NCBI GenBank assembly: GCA_029264995.1
Contig: JAJUKC010000021.1
Span: forward strand, 1-35,807
Source of the DNA: Marinobacter sp.
Lineage (GTDB): Bacteria; Pseudomonadota; Gammaproteobacteria; Pseudomonadales; Oleiphilaceae
Reading direction: 5' to 3'
Length of the DNA: 35,807 bases
Of this stretch, positions 8,356 to 16,636 are shown in pieces. The number at the start of each line of letters is the position of its first letter. The stretch's first letter is position 1. Position numbers and translations under genes: made by a program. The notes under the pieces are model-generated. The model saw only the letters and a program-made list of their open reading frames with translations. It was not told where the DNA came from and made no database searches.

Positions 8356-8793
8356 TCAAGCAATCTGGAGCAGTCGCAACAGCTGTGGTCGGTGGTGGTC
8401 CTGAATCACGTCGGCGAGCGTGTATCGATCAAGCACTTCAAGGAAGGCTTTCAGGGCTTCACCAAACATGGATTTAAGTCCGCATACCGGAGTGATCTTG
8501 CAGGCATTTTTCGAGGAAAAACATTCCACGATACTGAAGTCCTGCTCGGTTTCACGCACCAGGATTCCGATATTGATATCCTGCGGCGCCATATGTAGCC
8601 TCATCCCGCCCTTCTTGCCACGGATAGTCTCGATGTAGCCTTTCTTGTTCAGTTGGTGAACCACTTTCATCAGATGATTCTTGGAGATGTCGTAGCTGTC
8701 GGCAATTTCCTGAATGGTCGCCAGACGATCACCCTCTGCAGCCAGATAGATCAGCACTCTGATTGAATAATCGGTATAACGGGTGATGTGCAT
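8356..8793 (-). CDS. nsrR: Rrf2 family nitric-oxide-sensing repressor NsrR
   Basis: A 145-residue winged-helix regulator. The N-terminus MHITRYTDYSIRVLIYLA and the helix-turn-helix around residues 28-50 (IQEIADSYDISKNHLMKVV) are those of NsrR. The three cluster cysteines are visible at about residues 90-103 as ECFSSKNACKITPVCGL. NsrR holds an iron-sulfur cluster that NO destroys, releasing repression of NO-detoxifying genes. None of the usual targets (hmp, norV, ytfE) is in the window, so it would act at a distance. Its placement a few kilobases from the denitrification block fits a role in NO stress. IscR is a related alternative, but its cysteine spacing and the start of the protein fit NsrR better. 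Confidence 0.9.
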   Translation of the reverse strand: MHITRYTDYSIRVLIYLAAEGDRLATIQEIADSYDISKNHLMKVVHQLNKKGYIETIRGKKGGMRLHMAPQDINIGILVRETEQDFSIVECFSSKNACKITPVCGLKSMFGEALKAFLEVLDRYTLADVIQDHHRPQLLRLLQIA

Positions 8794-8820
8794 TCATGAC
8801 TCCAAAATGACCGAAAAACA

Positions 8821-9213
8821 TCAGTAGGATGGCCGGCTCAGCATATAGCCGGCAACACCCAGTAAAAACAGCCCCGAGATAGCCAGTACCACAACCGGCG
8901 ACCCGAGCCAGGCCAGCATGCACCAACTCAACCCCATCATGGCAAACGCCATCAACTTGGCCTTGCGCGGAATGGCTCGCCGGGCACGCCATTCTTCAAT
9001 CGCCGGGCCGAAAGTCGGGTGGTCTTCCAGCCACCTGGCAAATGCCGGGGAGCTCTTGCTGGCAAAAAAGGCCGCGAGAATAACAAAAGGAGTTGTTGGC
9101 AAAAGCGGCAAAACCACGCCTGCTGCTGCCAGCCCCACACTCATATACACAAGAATCCGGAAACCGGTTTTGCCTGGTTGTGCGCCCATGGCGTGGGCCT
9201 CTTGACCGTTCAT
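8821..9213 (-). CDS. YbaN family (DUF454) inner-membrane protein
   Basis: A 130-residue protein with two or three hydrophobic segments. The family core reads VGLAAAGVVLPLLPTTPFVILAAFFASKSSP followed by the WLEDHPTFGPAIEEWR stretch and a basic AIPRKAKLMA segment, as in E. coli YbaN. Function is unknown. It is upstream of nsrR on the same strand with 27 bases between them and could be co-transcribed. ATG 9213 begins MNGQEAHAMG; an internal ATG (MGAQPG) eight codons later is possible. Confidence 0.85.
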   Translation of the reverse strand: MNGQEAHAMGAQPGKTGFRILVYMSVGLAAAGVVLPLLPTTPFVILAAFFASKSSPAFARWLEDHPTFGPAIEEWRARRAIPRKAKLMAFAMMGLSWCMLAWLGSPVVVLAISGLFLLGVAGYMLSRPSY

Positions 9214-9236
9214 AACTGCATCTATTCTACCGTGAT

Positions 9237-9461
9237 TCAGTGTACAGGTCTCCCCAGTTTACTGAGGAATGCAAGACGGGCGACATACGCGATTTTCACC
9301 CCCACTGCGAAGATTAAAGTCCCCATATGAGCCATTACCTGAATGGCCATTGGCAACCTGGCTGCAAGCGGATACGCCAGAGCAATGGTTACCAGCAAAC
9401 CGAGCACACTCACCAGTACGCCGGCATTAGCACGAGCGAGCCATTTTTCGTAAAGCCACAT
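9237..9461 (-). CDS. Small two-helix membrane protein, unknown function
   Basis: A 74-residue protein with two hydrophobic segments (about residues 16-36 and 40-60) and basic ends. I do not recognise the family. The frame opens at a GTG at 9476, but ATG 9461 (MWLYEKWLARANAG) is chosen because AGGAG lies six bases upstream. It precedes the DUF454 gene by 23 bases on the same strand, so these two and nsrR may form one operon. The promoter would lie in 9462-9679, shared with divergent moaA. Confidence 0.65.
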   Translation of the reverse strand: MWLYEKWLARANAGVLVSVLGLLVTIALAYPLAARLPMAIQVMAHMGTLIFAVGVKIAYVARLAFLSKLGRPVH

Positions 9462-9679
9462 CACTATCTCCTGCACCTTTAATACGTTTTAAATCGGCAA
9501 AATCCTGATACCAACCGCAGACAACACCGTTAACATACATCTGTTATACGTGTTATAGATCAAAACCATTGGCTATGCAAGGTGACAGGGAATACTCCCC
9601 GAGGGGTATCGGAATCCGCCAGCGGGTTTGCCATACTTGGCCTAAACTTATGGTGATATTGCAACAGGACACGGCTTCA

Positions 9680-10672
9680 ATGCCCCAGACCAGACTGACA
9701 GATCGCTTTGGCCGCACGGTAAACTATGTACGCCTGTCGGTAACTGACCGCTGCGATTTTCGCTGCGTGTATTGCATGGCGGAAGATATGACCTTTCTTC
9801 CACGCCAACAGGTATTGACCCTTGAAGAGATCGCACGGCTGGCACGGAATTTTGTTGCTCTGGGCACGGAGAAGATCCGGCTGACCGGCGGAGAGCCGCT
9901 GGTGCGACGAGACATCCTGGAACTGGTGCGCGAAGTCGGTACTTATGGCCTCCGTGACTTCGCCATGACCACCAACGGCAGTCAGTTGCCAACCATGGCG
10001 GAACCATTGCGCAAAGCCGGTTTGCACCGTCTCAATATCAGTCTGGATTCCCTGGACGCTGACAAATTCCGCGCCATTACCCGCACCGGTAATCTCAGCC
10101 AGGTTCTGGATGGTATTGATGCCGCCCGGGACGCCGGCTTCCGTGGCATCAAGTTGAACACGGTGGTGATGAAAGGCCGCAACGACGAGGAGATTCCGGA
10201 GCTGATTGAGTTTGCCCGTCAAAAGCAGGTGGACATCAGCTTTATCGAGGAGATGCCGCTGGGGGAGATTTCGGAGCACGACCGTGGTTTGGCCTTGTGC
10301 ACCAGTGAGGAGGTGCGGGACATTATCCGCAGGCGCCATGAGCTGATTCCGGCAACGGAGGATTCCGGTGGCCCCGCGCGTTATTTCCGTATGCCGGACA
10401 GTGAGGTTCGTGTCGGGTTCATTTCGCCGCATTCCCATAATTTCTGTTCGACCTGCAATCGGGTTCGGGTGACGGTGGAGGGGCGCCTGCTGCTGTGCCT
10501 GGGTAATGAGCATTCGGTGGATCTTCGCCGGGTGTTGCGGGGGCATCCGGTGACGGATGACAAGCTGCAGGAGGCTATCATCAAGGCCATGGATCTGAAA
10601 CCGGAGCGGCATCATTTTTCCAGCAATGGGGATGTGCAGATTCTTCGGTTTATGAATATGACTGGCGGCTGA
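9680..10672 (+). CDS. moaA: GTP 3',8-cyclase MoaA (molybdenum cofactor synthesis)
   Basis: A radical-SAM enzyme that starts molybdenum cofactor synthesis from GTP. The 330-residue product has the first cluster motif CDFRCVYC at about residue 27, the SAM-site TGGEPLVR, the second cluster cysteines near the C-terminus ([20 protein letters not shown]) and the essential C-terminal Gly-Gly (MNMTGG at the very end). The frame is open back to 9569, but family similarity begins at [11 protein letters not shown] (ATG 9680); an ATG at 9650 is the alternative. In P. aeruginosa a moaA paralogue lies directly downstream of narGHJI and a PpiC gene. Here it has been separated from them and faces nosL. NarGHI needs the bis-MGD cofactor, so the link is functional. 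Confidence 0.95.
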   Translation: MPQTRLTDRFGRTVNYVRLSVTDRCDFRCVYCMAEDMTFLPRQQVLTLEEIARLARNFVALGTEKIRLTGGEPLVRRDILELVREVGTYGLRDFAMTTNGSQLPTMAEPLRKAGLHRLNISLDSLDADKFRAITRTGNLSQVLDGIDAARDAGFRGIKLNTVVMKGRNDEEIPELIEFARQKQVDISFIEEMPLGEISEHDRGLALCTSEEVRDIIRRRHELIPATEDSGGPARYFRMPDSEVRVGFISPHSHNFCSTCNRVRVTVEGRLLLCLGNEHSVDLRRVLRGHPVTDDKLQEAIIKAMDLKPERHHFSSNGDVQILRFMNMTGG

Positions 10673-10717
10673 CCTTTTCTGCAAACTGATAAACGTAGCC
10701 TGCTGACTCTGGCGTTT

Positions 10718-10912
10718 GATCAGATGCGGGTAGCCTTTCCAAAAAACGCTCCTTACGGCACCCCTTCGGGGTCCGGCCCACAATCACAGATTGTGGTCGC
10801 TCAGCTTTCGCATGAAGCTTCGCTTCATAAGCGCTCGGCTGAGCCCCTGTGGCGCTTCTGCTCCGCCATCCTTGGCTCCGCAAATTTTTGGAAAGGCTAC
10901 CCGCACCTGATC
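10718..10912. repeat. Structured intergenic repeat, copy 1 (moaA-nosL)
   Basis: The outer arms 10718-10745 and 10885-10912 are inverted repeats matching at 27 of 28 positions (GATCAGATGCGGGTAGCC... on the left). Inside are several clean hairpins: ACCCC-TTCG-GGGT at 10760-10772, CCACAATC-ACA-GATTGTGG at 10778-10796, and a GCTCAGC/GCTGAGC stem (10799-10844) enclosing ATGAAGC-TTC-GCTTCAT. The ends share CTTTCCAAAA, ACGCT and CTCCGCCATCCTTGGCTCCGCA with the copy at 20290-20384. It lies between two convergent genes. It could be a MITE-like element, a REP-type repeat used as a terminator, or a structured RNA. No transposase is present. Confidence 0.8.
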
Positions 10913-10949
10913 TTTAGAGCACTGGAGTAATCGCCAAGGAGCCCATGTT

Positions 10950-11540
10950 TTAATGGGCCATTTCAGACTCTCCATTTACGTCATGGTCTTCATGCATACC
11001 AGCCCTATCATCCATCCCGCTCATATCGTGCATCGTCATACCATTATTCAGATGCTCCAGCGTGACGTCGGCAAACGCCAGTACGTTGCCGCCGTGCTTG
11101 GCCGCGAAGTCTGTGGCGTCGGTTTTGTTGGCGAACGAGGCCAGGGTTGGGCCCATGGCACCGTTGAGGTTTGAGCCAACAACGTAGAAGGCGTCGCGGG
11201 CGTCGATCAGGTGGGTGTCATCCGGGCTGTCCCAGTGGCTTTCGGCCATGTCGTGGACGTAGAGGGTGTGATCCCGGTTTTCGTTTTCCGGCTGCAGGAA
11301 CCAGGCGAACATGTCTTTGGTGGAGCAGAATTTCCGGATGTTCTGCTCTCGCTCGGTGAAGGCCTGGCCTTTTGGGCCCGGGAAGTTGGTGATGACCATG
11401 CCGCAGACGTGGCATTCATCGCCGGATTCAAAGTGTACCGGGTCGGGTTTTTCAACGATTTCGGGTTCACTGCCGGAGCAGCCGGCCAGGAGGGTGGCGG
11501 CGAAGGCGGCGATGAGCCATTTGGTTGCTGGGTTTGCCAT
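10950..11540 (-). CDS. nosL: NosL, copper-binding lipoprotein for nitrous oxide reductase
   Basis: A 196-residue outer-face lipoprotein that delivers copper(I) to the NosDFY complex for assembly of the CuZ site of NosZ. A signal peptide ends in a lipobox LLAGC (cysteine at about residue 20), and the family copper-site region CHVCGMVI follows at about residue 43. The C-terminus is rich in His, Met and Asp (MTMHDMSGMDDRAGMHEDHD), which looks like a further metal-binding tail. The open frame runs back to 11651 inside nosY, but ATG 11540 gives the proper signal peptide. It follows nosY by 22 bases and is the last gene of the nos operon. Confidence 0.93.
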   Translation of the reverse strand: MANPATKWLIAAFAATLLAGCSGSEPEIVEKPDPVHFESGDECHVCGMVITNFPGPKGQAFTEREQNIRKFCSTKDMFAWFLQPENENRDHTLYVHDMAESHWDSPDDTHLIDARDAFYVVGSNLNGAMGPTLASFANKTDATDFAAKHGGNVLAFADVTLEHLNNGMTMHDMSGMDDRAGMHEDHDVNGESEMAH

Positions 11541-11562
11541 GTTTGTTTGTCTCCGGTCAGGA

Positions 11563-12393
11563 TCAGATTCGTCGGTTTTTGAACAGTAACAGTGCGCCGG
11601 CCAGGGGTATGGCACACCAGAGGATAAGGCCCAGCCAGAGGCCCGCCGCACCGATGGGCAGGTCTGTACCCAGGCTGAGTACGCCGCTGAGTTGACCGCT
11701 GTCGCCGAAGGCGACGATGTTGAGCAGGCGGTAGATGTCAGTGGGGTTGAGCATCAGCAGCCAGGGCAGCAGTTCGGGATTGAGTTTGCCTTCGCTGGCC
11801 ACCAGGGTGCCCAGCAGCATCAGGTCGAAGATCAGTACGAAGAAGAACCAGATCGCCAGGGCCAGTCCGGCAGCGACCGGTTTCTCGCTCACCCGTACGC
11901 TCACCAGGTAGGCCAGTGCGATAAAGCCCCAGCCCAGCAAAACGGTGGAACCCACGAAACGCCCCATGGCCACAGCCAGGGCGGCAATGGCGACATCTTC
12001 CACCAACACGGCAATGGCAATACCAGCCACACCGAAGCCGATGATGGTAGCCAGCGCCAGGGTCAGGCCGTGGCCGAGGAATTTGCCCAACAGTAACTGG
12101 CTTTTACTGAGGGGGTAGGTCATCAGCAGTAACAGGGTGCCGCCCTCCTCTTCTCCCACGATGGCGTCGTAGGCCAACAACAGTGCAATCAGCGGGATCA
12201 GGAAGATGCCCAGGCTGGCCAGGCTGGCAATGGTCGCAGGTGTGGAGGCGTAGCCCACCTGCCCGGAGGCGGCGGCGCCGAACCAGGCAATACCCAGGGC
12301 CAAAGTGGCGAACACCAGGGAAATGGCAACCAGCCAGCGGTTGCGGAAGCTGTCGCTGAGCTCCTTGCGGGCGATGGTCCAGATGGCGTTCAT
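11563..12393 (-). CDS. nosY: NosY, ABC transporter permease for CuZ maturation
   Basis: A 276-residue inner-membrane permease with about six hydrophobic segments. It carries the NosY N-terminus MNAIWTIARKELSDSFRNRW and the EEEGGTLLLLMTYP stretch typical of ABC-2 type permeases. With NosF it forms the ATP-driven NosDFY complex that works with periplasmic NosD to build the copper-sulfide site of nitrous oxide reductase. Its ATG overlaps the nosF stop by four bases (ATGA), indicating translational coupling. Confidence 0.95.
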   Translation of the reverse strand: MNAIWTIARKELSDSFRNRWLVAISLVFATLALGIAWFGAAASGQVGYASTPATIASLASLGIFLIPLIALLLAYDAIVGEEEGGTLLLLMTYPLSKSQLLLGKFLGHGLTLALATIIGFGVAGIAIAVLVEDVAIAALAVAMGRFVGSTVLLGWGFIALAYLVSVRVSEKPVAAGLALAIWFFFVLIFDLMLLGTLVASEGKLNPELLPWLLMLNPTDIYRLLNIVAFGDSGQLSGVLSLGTDLPIGAAGLWLGLILWCAIPLAGALLLFKNRRI

Positions 12394-13322
12394 TGGCTTC
12401 CTCCCCGGTGGGCCAGGCCACCCGAGCCAATAAAGTGCACGTAGATGTCTTCCAGGCTGGACTGATGGATGCCCAGGTCTGCCACTTCCCCGGAGGCCAT
12501 CAAGGTCTTGATCAGTTCCATTTTTTCCTGAGGTCTCACGTCTACCTGCAACCGTCCGTTTTCACTTTTCATCATCAAGCCGGCTCGCTGGTCGGCCTGG
12601 TCAATGGCTTTCTCCAGCGCCGACAGGCTGGTGGCGGGCTGTATGGTCAGGGTGACCGGCATGTTTGCCTGCCGCCGCAGCGATGGCAGGTCTCCAGACG
12701 CTTTCAGGGCGCCTTCGGTCAGAATCGCAGCGCGATCGATGTAAGGTTCGACCCCCGGCAGTACATGCGAACAGAGCACGATTCCGGCCCCCTCATCCCG
12801 AAGCTGGCGCAGCAGGCGGTACAGATCCGCCGTTGCAACCGGGTCCAGGCCGACGGTGGGTTCGTCCAGCATCAGCAATTTGGGCTTGCCGAGCAGAGCC
12901 TGGGCCAGGCCAAGGCGCTGGCGCATGCCTTTGGAATAGGTTTTGGTGCGGGCGTCCATGGCATCCCCCAGGCCCACTTGTTCCAGCAACTCTGGTACCT
13001 GCTTCAGCGGCGCGCCTTTGAGGCGGGCAAAATGGCTGAGAATTTCCCGGCCGGTCAGCTGCGGGTAGAACATCACGTTCTCCGGCAGGTAGCCGATGTG
13101 CTGGGTTACCTGCGGATCGCCTGCCGCGCCTTCCAGCACGGAAACCTTGCCCTCGGTGGGTTGCATCAGGCCCAGAATAAGTTTGATCGAGGTGGTCTTG
13201 CCAGCCCCGTTGTGGCCGAACAGGCCGAGGATTTCTCCCGGTTCCAGCCGCAGGTCAACACCGTGCAGCACCGTCGCCTTGTCGTAACGGTGGCTGACGT
13301 TCTCCAGTCGAAAACAGTTCAT
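12390..13322 (-). CDS. nosF: NosF, ATP-binding subunit of NosDFY
   Basis: A 310-residue cytoplasmic ABC ATPase. Walker A is GHNGAGKTT at about residue 37, the signature is YSKGMRQRLGLAQALL at about 129-144, and Walker B is LLMLDEPTVGLDP at about 150-162, followed by the switch histidine in LCSHVLPGVE. It powers NosY and NosD in CuZ maturation. It overlaps nosD upstream and nosY downstream by four bases each, so nosDFY is translated as a coupled unit. Confidence 0.95.
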   Translation of the reverse strand: MNCFRLENVSHRYDKATVLHGVDLRLEPGEILGLFGHNGAGKTTSIKLILGLMQPTEGKVSVLEGAAGDPQVTQHIGYLPENVMFYPQLTGREILSHFARLKGAPLKQVPELLEQVGLGDAMDARTKTYSKGMRQRLGLAQALLGKPKLLMLDEPTVGLDPVATADLYRLLRQLRDEGAGIVLCSHVLPGVEPYIDRAAILTEGALKASGDLPSLRRQANMPVTLTIQPATSLSALEKAIDQADQRAGLMMKSENGRLQVDVRPQEKMELIKTLMASGEVADLGIHQSSLEDIYVHFIGSGGLAHRGGSQ

Positions 13323-14587
13323 CGGATCTCCGATTGCAGGTGGTCGGGAATTCGCATCAAAGGATGGGGGTCACTCACCCCGGCAGACTTCACTACGGGG
13401 AAGGCATCCTGGACCCAACGCAGGGTATCCACCGCCGGGCTGAACATCAGTACTTTGGCCTCCGGATACTTCCACAGCAGCCGATCCACGTTGTCGTTCG
13501 GTTCATAAGGCACATCGCCGAGGCCGTCCTGATTTCGATCCCAGCCCAGGTAGTCACTCCAGTAGTTGCCTTTGCCATCCTCGGCCCAGAACTGGGTGCG
13601 AGTGGCCACGTACTTCACCTGGCGCTGGTTTTCCACAAAGGCGTTGTTGAACACCTGGTTTTCCTCGGAACCCGCAGTGAGATGAATACCGATATTGCTG
13701 TGGCCGAAATAATTGCCTTCGAAGGTGTTGTACAGCGAGTTGTAGATAAACACCGCTTTACCCTCGGCACCGGAAATCACCACCCCGGCGCTCTGGCCCT
13801 GGGACACTCCGGTAACCACGTTATTGCGCAACTCGGAGTTGGTGATGAAATTCATCAGAATGCCGTAGTTCTCGTCATTCTCGGAGCGGTTGTTGAATAC
13901 CTTCAGGTACTTGCTCTGCATTAACGCATACCCGGTACGCGTGCCCCGGGTGACGTTGTTTTCCAGCAGGTTATGCATCGAATACATGTAATGAATGCCG
14001 TAACGGAGGTCACTCATCACATTGCCGCGAATGGTATTTCGGTTCGCGGTCTCGATATAAATGGCATCCCGGGTCTCACTGATATCGTTACCTTCAATCA
14101 GCGCACCCGTGGTGTTGAACAGGTGAATGCCATTGCCACGATCCTGGGACCGCAAGCTGGTATCGCCGCGAATGTGATTCTCCCGCACGGTCACATCCGG
14201 TGTTGCATCCAGCCACACGCCGAATGCCGGGCCCTGAAGACGGTTGTTTTCCACCACCGCCCCCTTCGCCTCGCGGGCCACGAAGATTCCCGCATCCAGT
14301 TCGTTCAGGTCTTTGCCCCAATTGCGAACCTGGCAACCGGAAAACGTTATCCGCTCTGCCAGAATCTCAACCGCATTGCCCTGCCCGGCACCGTCAATCA
14401 CCGTTTCCGGAGCGCAGGACACAGACACCCCAGGCACCCTGATAGCCAGAGGAGACAAGGTTTCCGGAGGAAGTTCAAACGACGAACCCGGGGCCAGGTT
14501 ATCCAGCTCTTGCTGCAGGTCCGCGTTGGCGGAGAGCGCAAACAGAGCGACTGACAGGGCCACTCCATAACGCAAAGTTTGATACAT
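13319..14587 (-). CDS. nosD: NosD, periplasmic copper-site maturation protein
   Basis: A 422-residue secreted protein with an N-terminal signal peptide (VALSVALFALSANA) followed by a right-handed beta-helix built of about 22-residue repeats (phrases such as VRENHIRGDTS, IEGNDISETRDAIYIE, FEGNYFGHSNIGIHL). The NosD signature YNTFEGNYFGHSNIG and the C-terminal WSDYLGWDRNQDGLGDVPYEPND are clear. It interacts with NosFY and NosL while the CuZ site of NosZ is assembled. The frame opens at a TTG (14590), but the adjacent ATG 14587 is the likelier start. It lies 71 bases downstream of nosZ across a hairpin. Confidence 0.94.
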   Translation of the reverse strand: MYQTLRYGVALSVALFALSANADLQQELDNLAPGSSFELPPETLSPLAIRVPGVSVSCAPETVIDGAGQGNAVEILAERITFSGCQVRNWGKDLNELDAGIFVAREAKGAVVENNRLQGPAFGVWLDATPDVTVRENHIRGDTSLRSQDRGNGIHLFNTTGALIEGNDISETRDAIYIETANRNTIRGNVMSDLRYGIHYMYSMHNLLENNVTRGTRTGYALMQSKYLKVFNNRSENDENYGILMNFITNSELRNNVVTGVSQGQSAGVVISGAEGKAVFIYNSLYNTFEGNYFGHSNIGIHLTAGSEENQVFNNAFVENQRQVKYVATRTQFWAEDGKGNYWSDYLGWDRNQDGLGDVPYEPNDNVDRLLWKYPEAKVLMFSPAVDTLRWVQDAFPVVKSAGVSDPHPLMRIPDHLQSEIR

Positions 14588-14614
14588 CAATAGATCTCGA
14601 GATAGTGATAAGCA

Positions 14615-14644
14615 ATCAGGAGCCCCGAAAGCGGGGCCCCTGAT
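14615..14644 (-). terminator. Intercistronic hairpin between nosZ and nosD
   Basis: A 13-base stem with one mismatch (ATCAGGAGCCCCG / CGGGGCCCCTGAT) and an AAAG loop, 14 bases after the nosZ stop. No T-run follows on the minus strand. It probably protects or partly terminates the nosRZ part of the message and lowers nosDFYL expression. Confidence 0.6.
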
Positions 14645-14658
14645 CAGCGCCTATACGA

Positions 14659-16554
14659 TCAGGCTTTCTCAACCAGCATCCGCCCGCCCATCTCCATATG
14701 GAGGGCATGACAGAACCAGTTGCAGTAGTACCAGTAAACCCCTGGCTTACCTGCCGTAAAGGTTACGGAAGCGGTCTGCTGCGGACTGATTTCCATGCTC
14801 ACACCATGGTTTACCATACAGAAACCGTGGGTCACATCCTCAACCATATCCAGGTTGGTGACATACACCGTTACCTCGTCACCTTCCTTCACCTTGAACT
14901 CGGTCATACCGTACTGCGGCGCAACGGAGGTCATGTAAACACGCACCTTGTTGCCGTCACGGATCACCTTGTTGTCGGATTCCAGAGTCACACCGTCCTT
15001 CTCAGCTTGGGCACGACAGCTGGCGAAGTACGGGTCGTTGCGCTCGTAGATCTTTTTGGTCTTGATCTGGTCACGACGTACCAGGATACAGTCGTGCGGC
15101 TCGGCATAGGTCGGGCCATCGTGAACCAGTTTCATTTCCTCGCCGGAAATGTCGATCAACTGATCGTTCTCCGGGTGCAGCGGGCCTACCGGCAGGAAGC
15201 GATCCTTGGAGAACTTGGACAGCACCACCAGCCACTTGCCGTCGGCATCGCGGGACTCGGTCAGAGACGCGTGGTTGTGGCCCGGCTGGTAGTGCACATC
15301 CAGCTTCTGGCGGATGTAGTTCACCTTTTCGCCGTTGTAATGCTTGATGGCATCGTCAATGTTCCACTTCACCACCTGGCTGTCGATAAACAGCGTGGTG
15401 TAGGCGTTGCCACGACCGTCGAAGGTGGTGTGCAGGGGCCCAAGGCCCAGCTCCGGCTCGGCCACGATGGTGTCACGCAGTTCGATCTTATCGTCGAACA
15501 GATCGTCCAGCTTGTCGATCTGGATCACGGAACAGGTCGGAGACAGCTTGCCGTTGGCGATGAAGTACTTGCCATCCGGAGAGGTGTTCAGACCGTGCGG
15601 GTTCTTCGGCACCGGAATATAGCGGGTGAACTCGGATTTGCCACGGCCGTCTACAACCGGCACCTTGGAATCGCCGATGGTCTTGAAGTTGCCAGCTTTT
15701 ACCGCTGCAGCAATGCGCTCCACATTGAACACAACCACCCAGTCGCGGTCGTTACGCATGGTGCCCGCAAGATCAACGGCACGCTCTGAGTTGTAGCAGG
15801 TAGAGGCAGCGTACTTGCCGGTGTAGTCGGCATCGGTGTTATCCAGGTTACCGTCAACAATGACCTGCCAGGCCACATCCATGGTTTCCGCGTCGATGGC
15901 GGTAAACATGGTGTAGCTGTTCTCCAGGCTGAAATCCGTGCCGTCGTTGGGCTGCGGGATGACGAACTCGGCATTACAGAACACGTAGTTGGTCTTGGGT
16001 ACTTTCTGCAGGCGCAGACCGTGGATGGCCTGGACATTCGGGATGTGGGTAATCTTGTCCGTCTTCATGATGTCCAGACGGATACGGGCAACCCGGGTGT
16101 TGGCCTTGTCGTTGATGAACAGGTACTTGCCATCGTAGCGACCATCAGTCATGGAAATGTGCGGGTGGTGACAGTCACCGTTCAGGTACTGCTGGTCGCC
16201 GCCGAGAATCTCTTTACTCTCGTTGGTGATACCCCAGCCAGTAGCCGGGTCCACGTTGAACACCGGAATACGCATCAGTTCACGCATGGAGGGCACACCC
16301 AGCACGCGCACTTCGCCCTGGTGACCACCACTCCAGAAACCGTAGTACTCATCCAGTTCGCCCGGGGCGATGTGAGCCTTGTTGCGGGCTTCTTCAGCAG
16401 CCGCAGCCCAGGTCTCACGGGACATGACCGAGGTGCCCAGACCGGTCGCACCAGCGACACCGGCCAGCGCAGCCGCACCCATAAAGCGACGACGGCTCAG
16501 ACCACCTTCGGAAACCTCCGGCGTGTCCTTGGTCAGATCATCTCTTTTTTTCAT
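14659..16554 (-). CDS. nosZ: Nitrous oxide reductase NosZ (clade I, Tat-exported)
   Basis: Periplasmic copper enzyme reducing N2O to N2, the last step of denitrification. The 631-residue product has a Tat signal ([14 protein letters not shown] at about residues 19-32), a seven-bladed propeller holding CuZ (histidines for example in DCHHPHIS), and a C-terminal cupredoxin domain with the CuA site ([16 protein letters not shown] about 20 residues from the end). A Tat signal together with a nosRZDFYL operon marks the clade I type. The frame opens with TTG at 16563, but ATG 16554 (MKKRDDL) has GGAG nine bases upstream and is preferred. It lies 82 bases after nosR. Confidence 0.98.
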   Translation of the reverse strand: MKKRDDLTKDTPEVSEGGLSRRRFMGAAALAGVAGATGLGTSVMSRETWAAAAEEARNKAHIAPGELDEYYGFWSGGHQGEVRVLGVPSMRELMRIPVFNVDPATGWGITNESKEILGGDQQYLNGDCHHPHISMTDGRYDGKYLFINDKANTRVARIRLDIMKTDKITHIPNVQAIHGLRLQKVPKTNYVFCNAEFVIPQPNDGTDFSLENSYTMFTAIDAETMDVAWQVIVDGNLDNTDADYTGKYAASTCYNSERAVDLAGTMRNDRDWVVVFNVERIAAAVKAGNFKTIGDSKVPVVDGRGKSEFTRYIPVPKNPHGLNTSPDGKYFIANGKLSPTCSVIQIDKLDDLFDDKIELRDTIVAEPELGLGPLHTTFDGRGNAYTTLFIDSQVVKWNIDDAIKHYNGEKVNYIRQKLDVHYQPGHNHASLTESRDADGKWLVVLSKFSKDRFLPVGPLHPENDQLIDISGEEMKLVHDGPTYAEPHDCILVRRDQIKTKKIYERNDPYFASCRAQAEKDGVTLESDNKVIRDGNKVRVYMTSVAPQYGMTEFKVKEGDEVTVYVTNLDMVEDVTHGFCMVNHGVSMEISPQQTASVTFTAGKPGVYWYYCNWFCHALHMEMGGRMLVEKA

Positions 16555-16636
16555 AGCATCCAACTCCGTTATTGGTTATGGCGGTTATTGCTTCTCATGG
16601 CTTTCCGGGGCCTTATGGTTGGCTCCTCGGGACTAC

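Noticed and set aside
9531..9555. TAACA...TGTTA palindrome as an NsrR binding site
   Set aside because: It does not match the AAGATGCATTT-type half-sites known for NsrR.
9550..9563. FNR-like match GTGTT-ATAG-ATCAA upstream of moaA
   Set aside because: Only one half-site is good, and it was found only after a search for one; too weak to list as a site.
12393..13508. 371-codon plus-strand frame opposite nosF and nosD
   Set aside because: Antisense to the complete ABC ATPase with all its motifs; no independent support.
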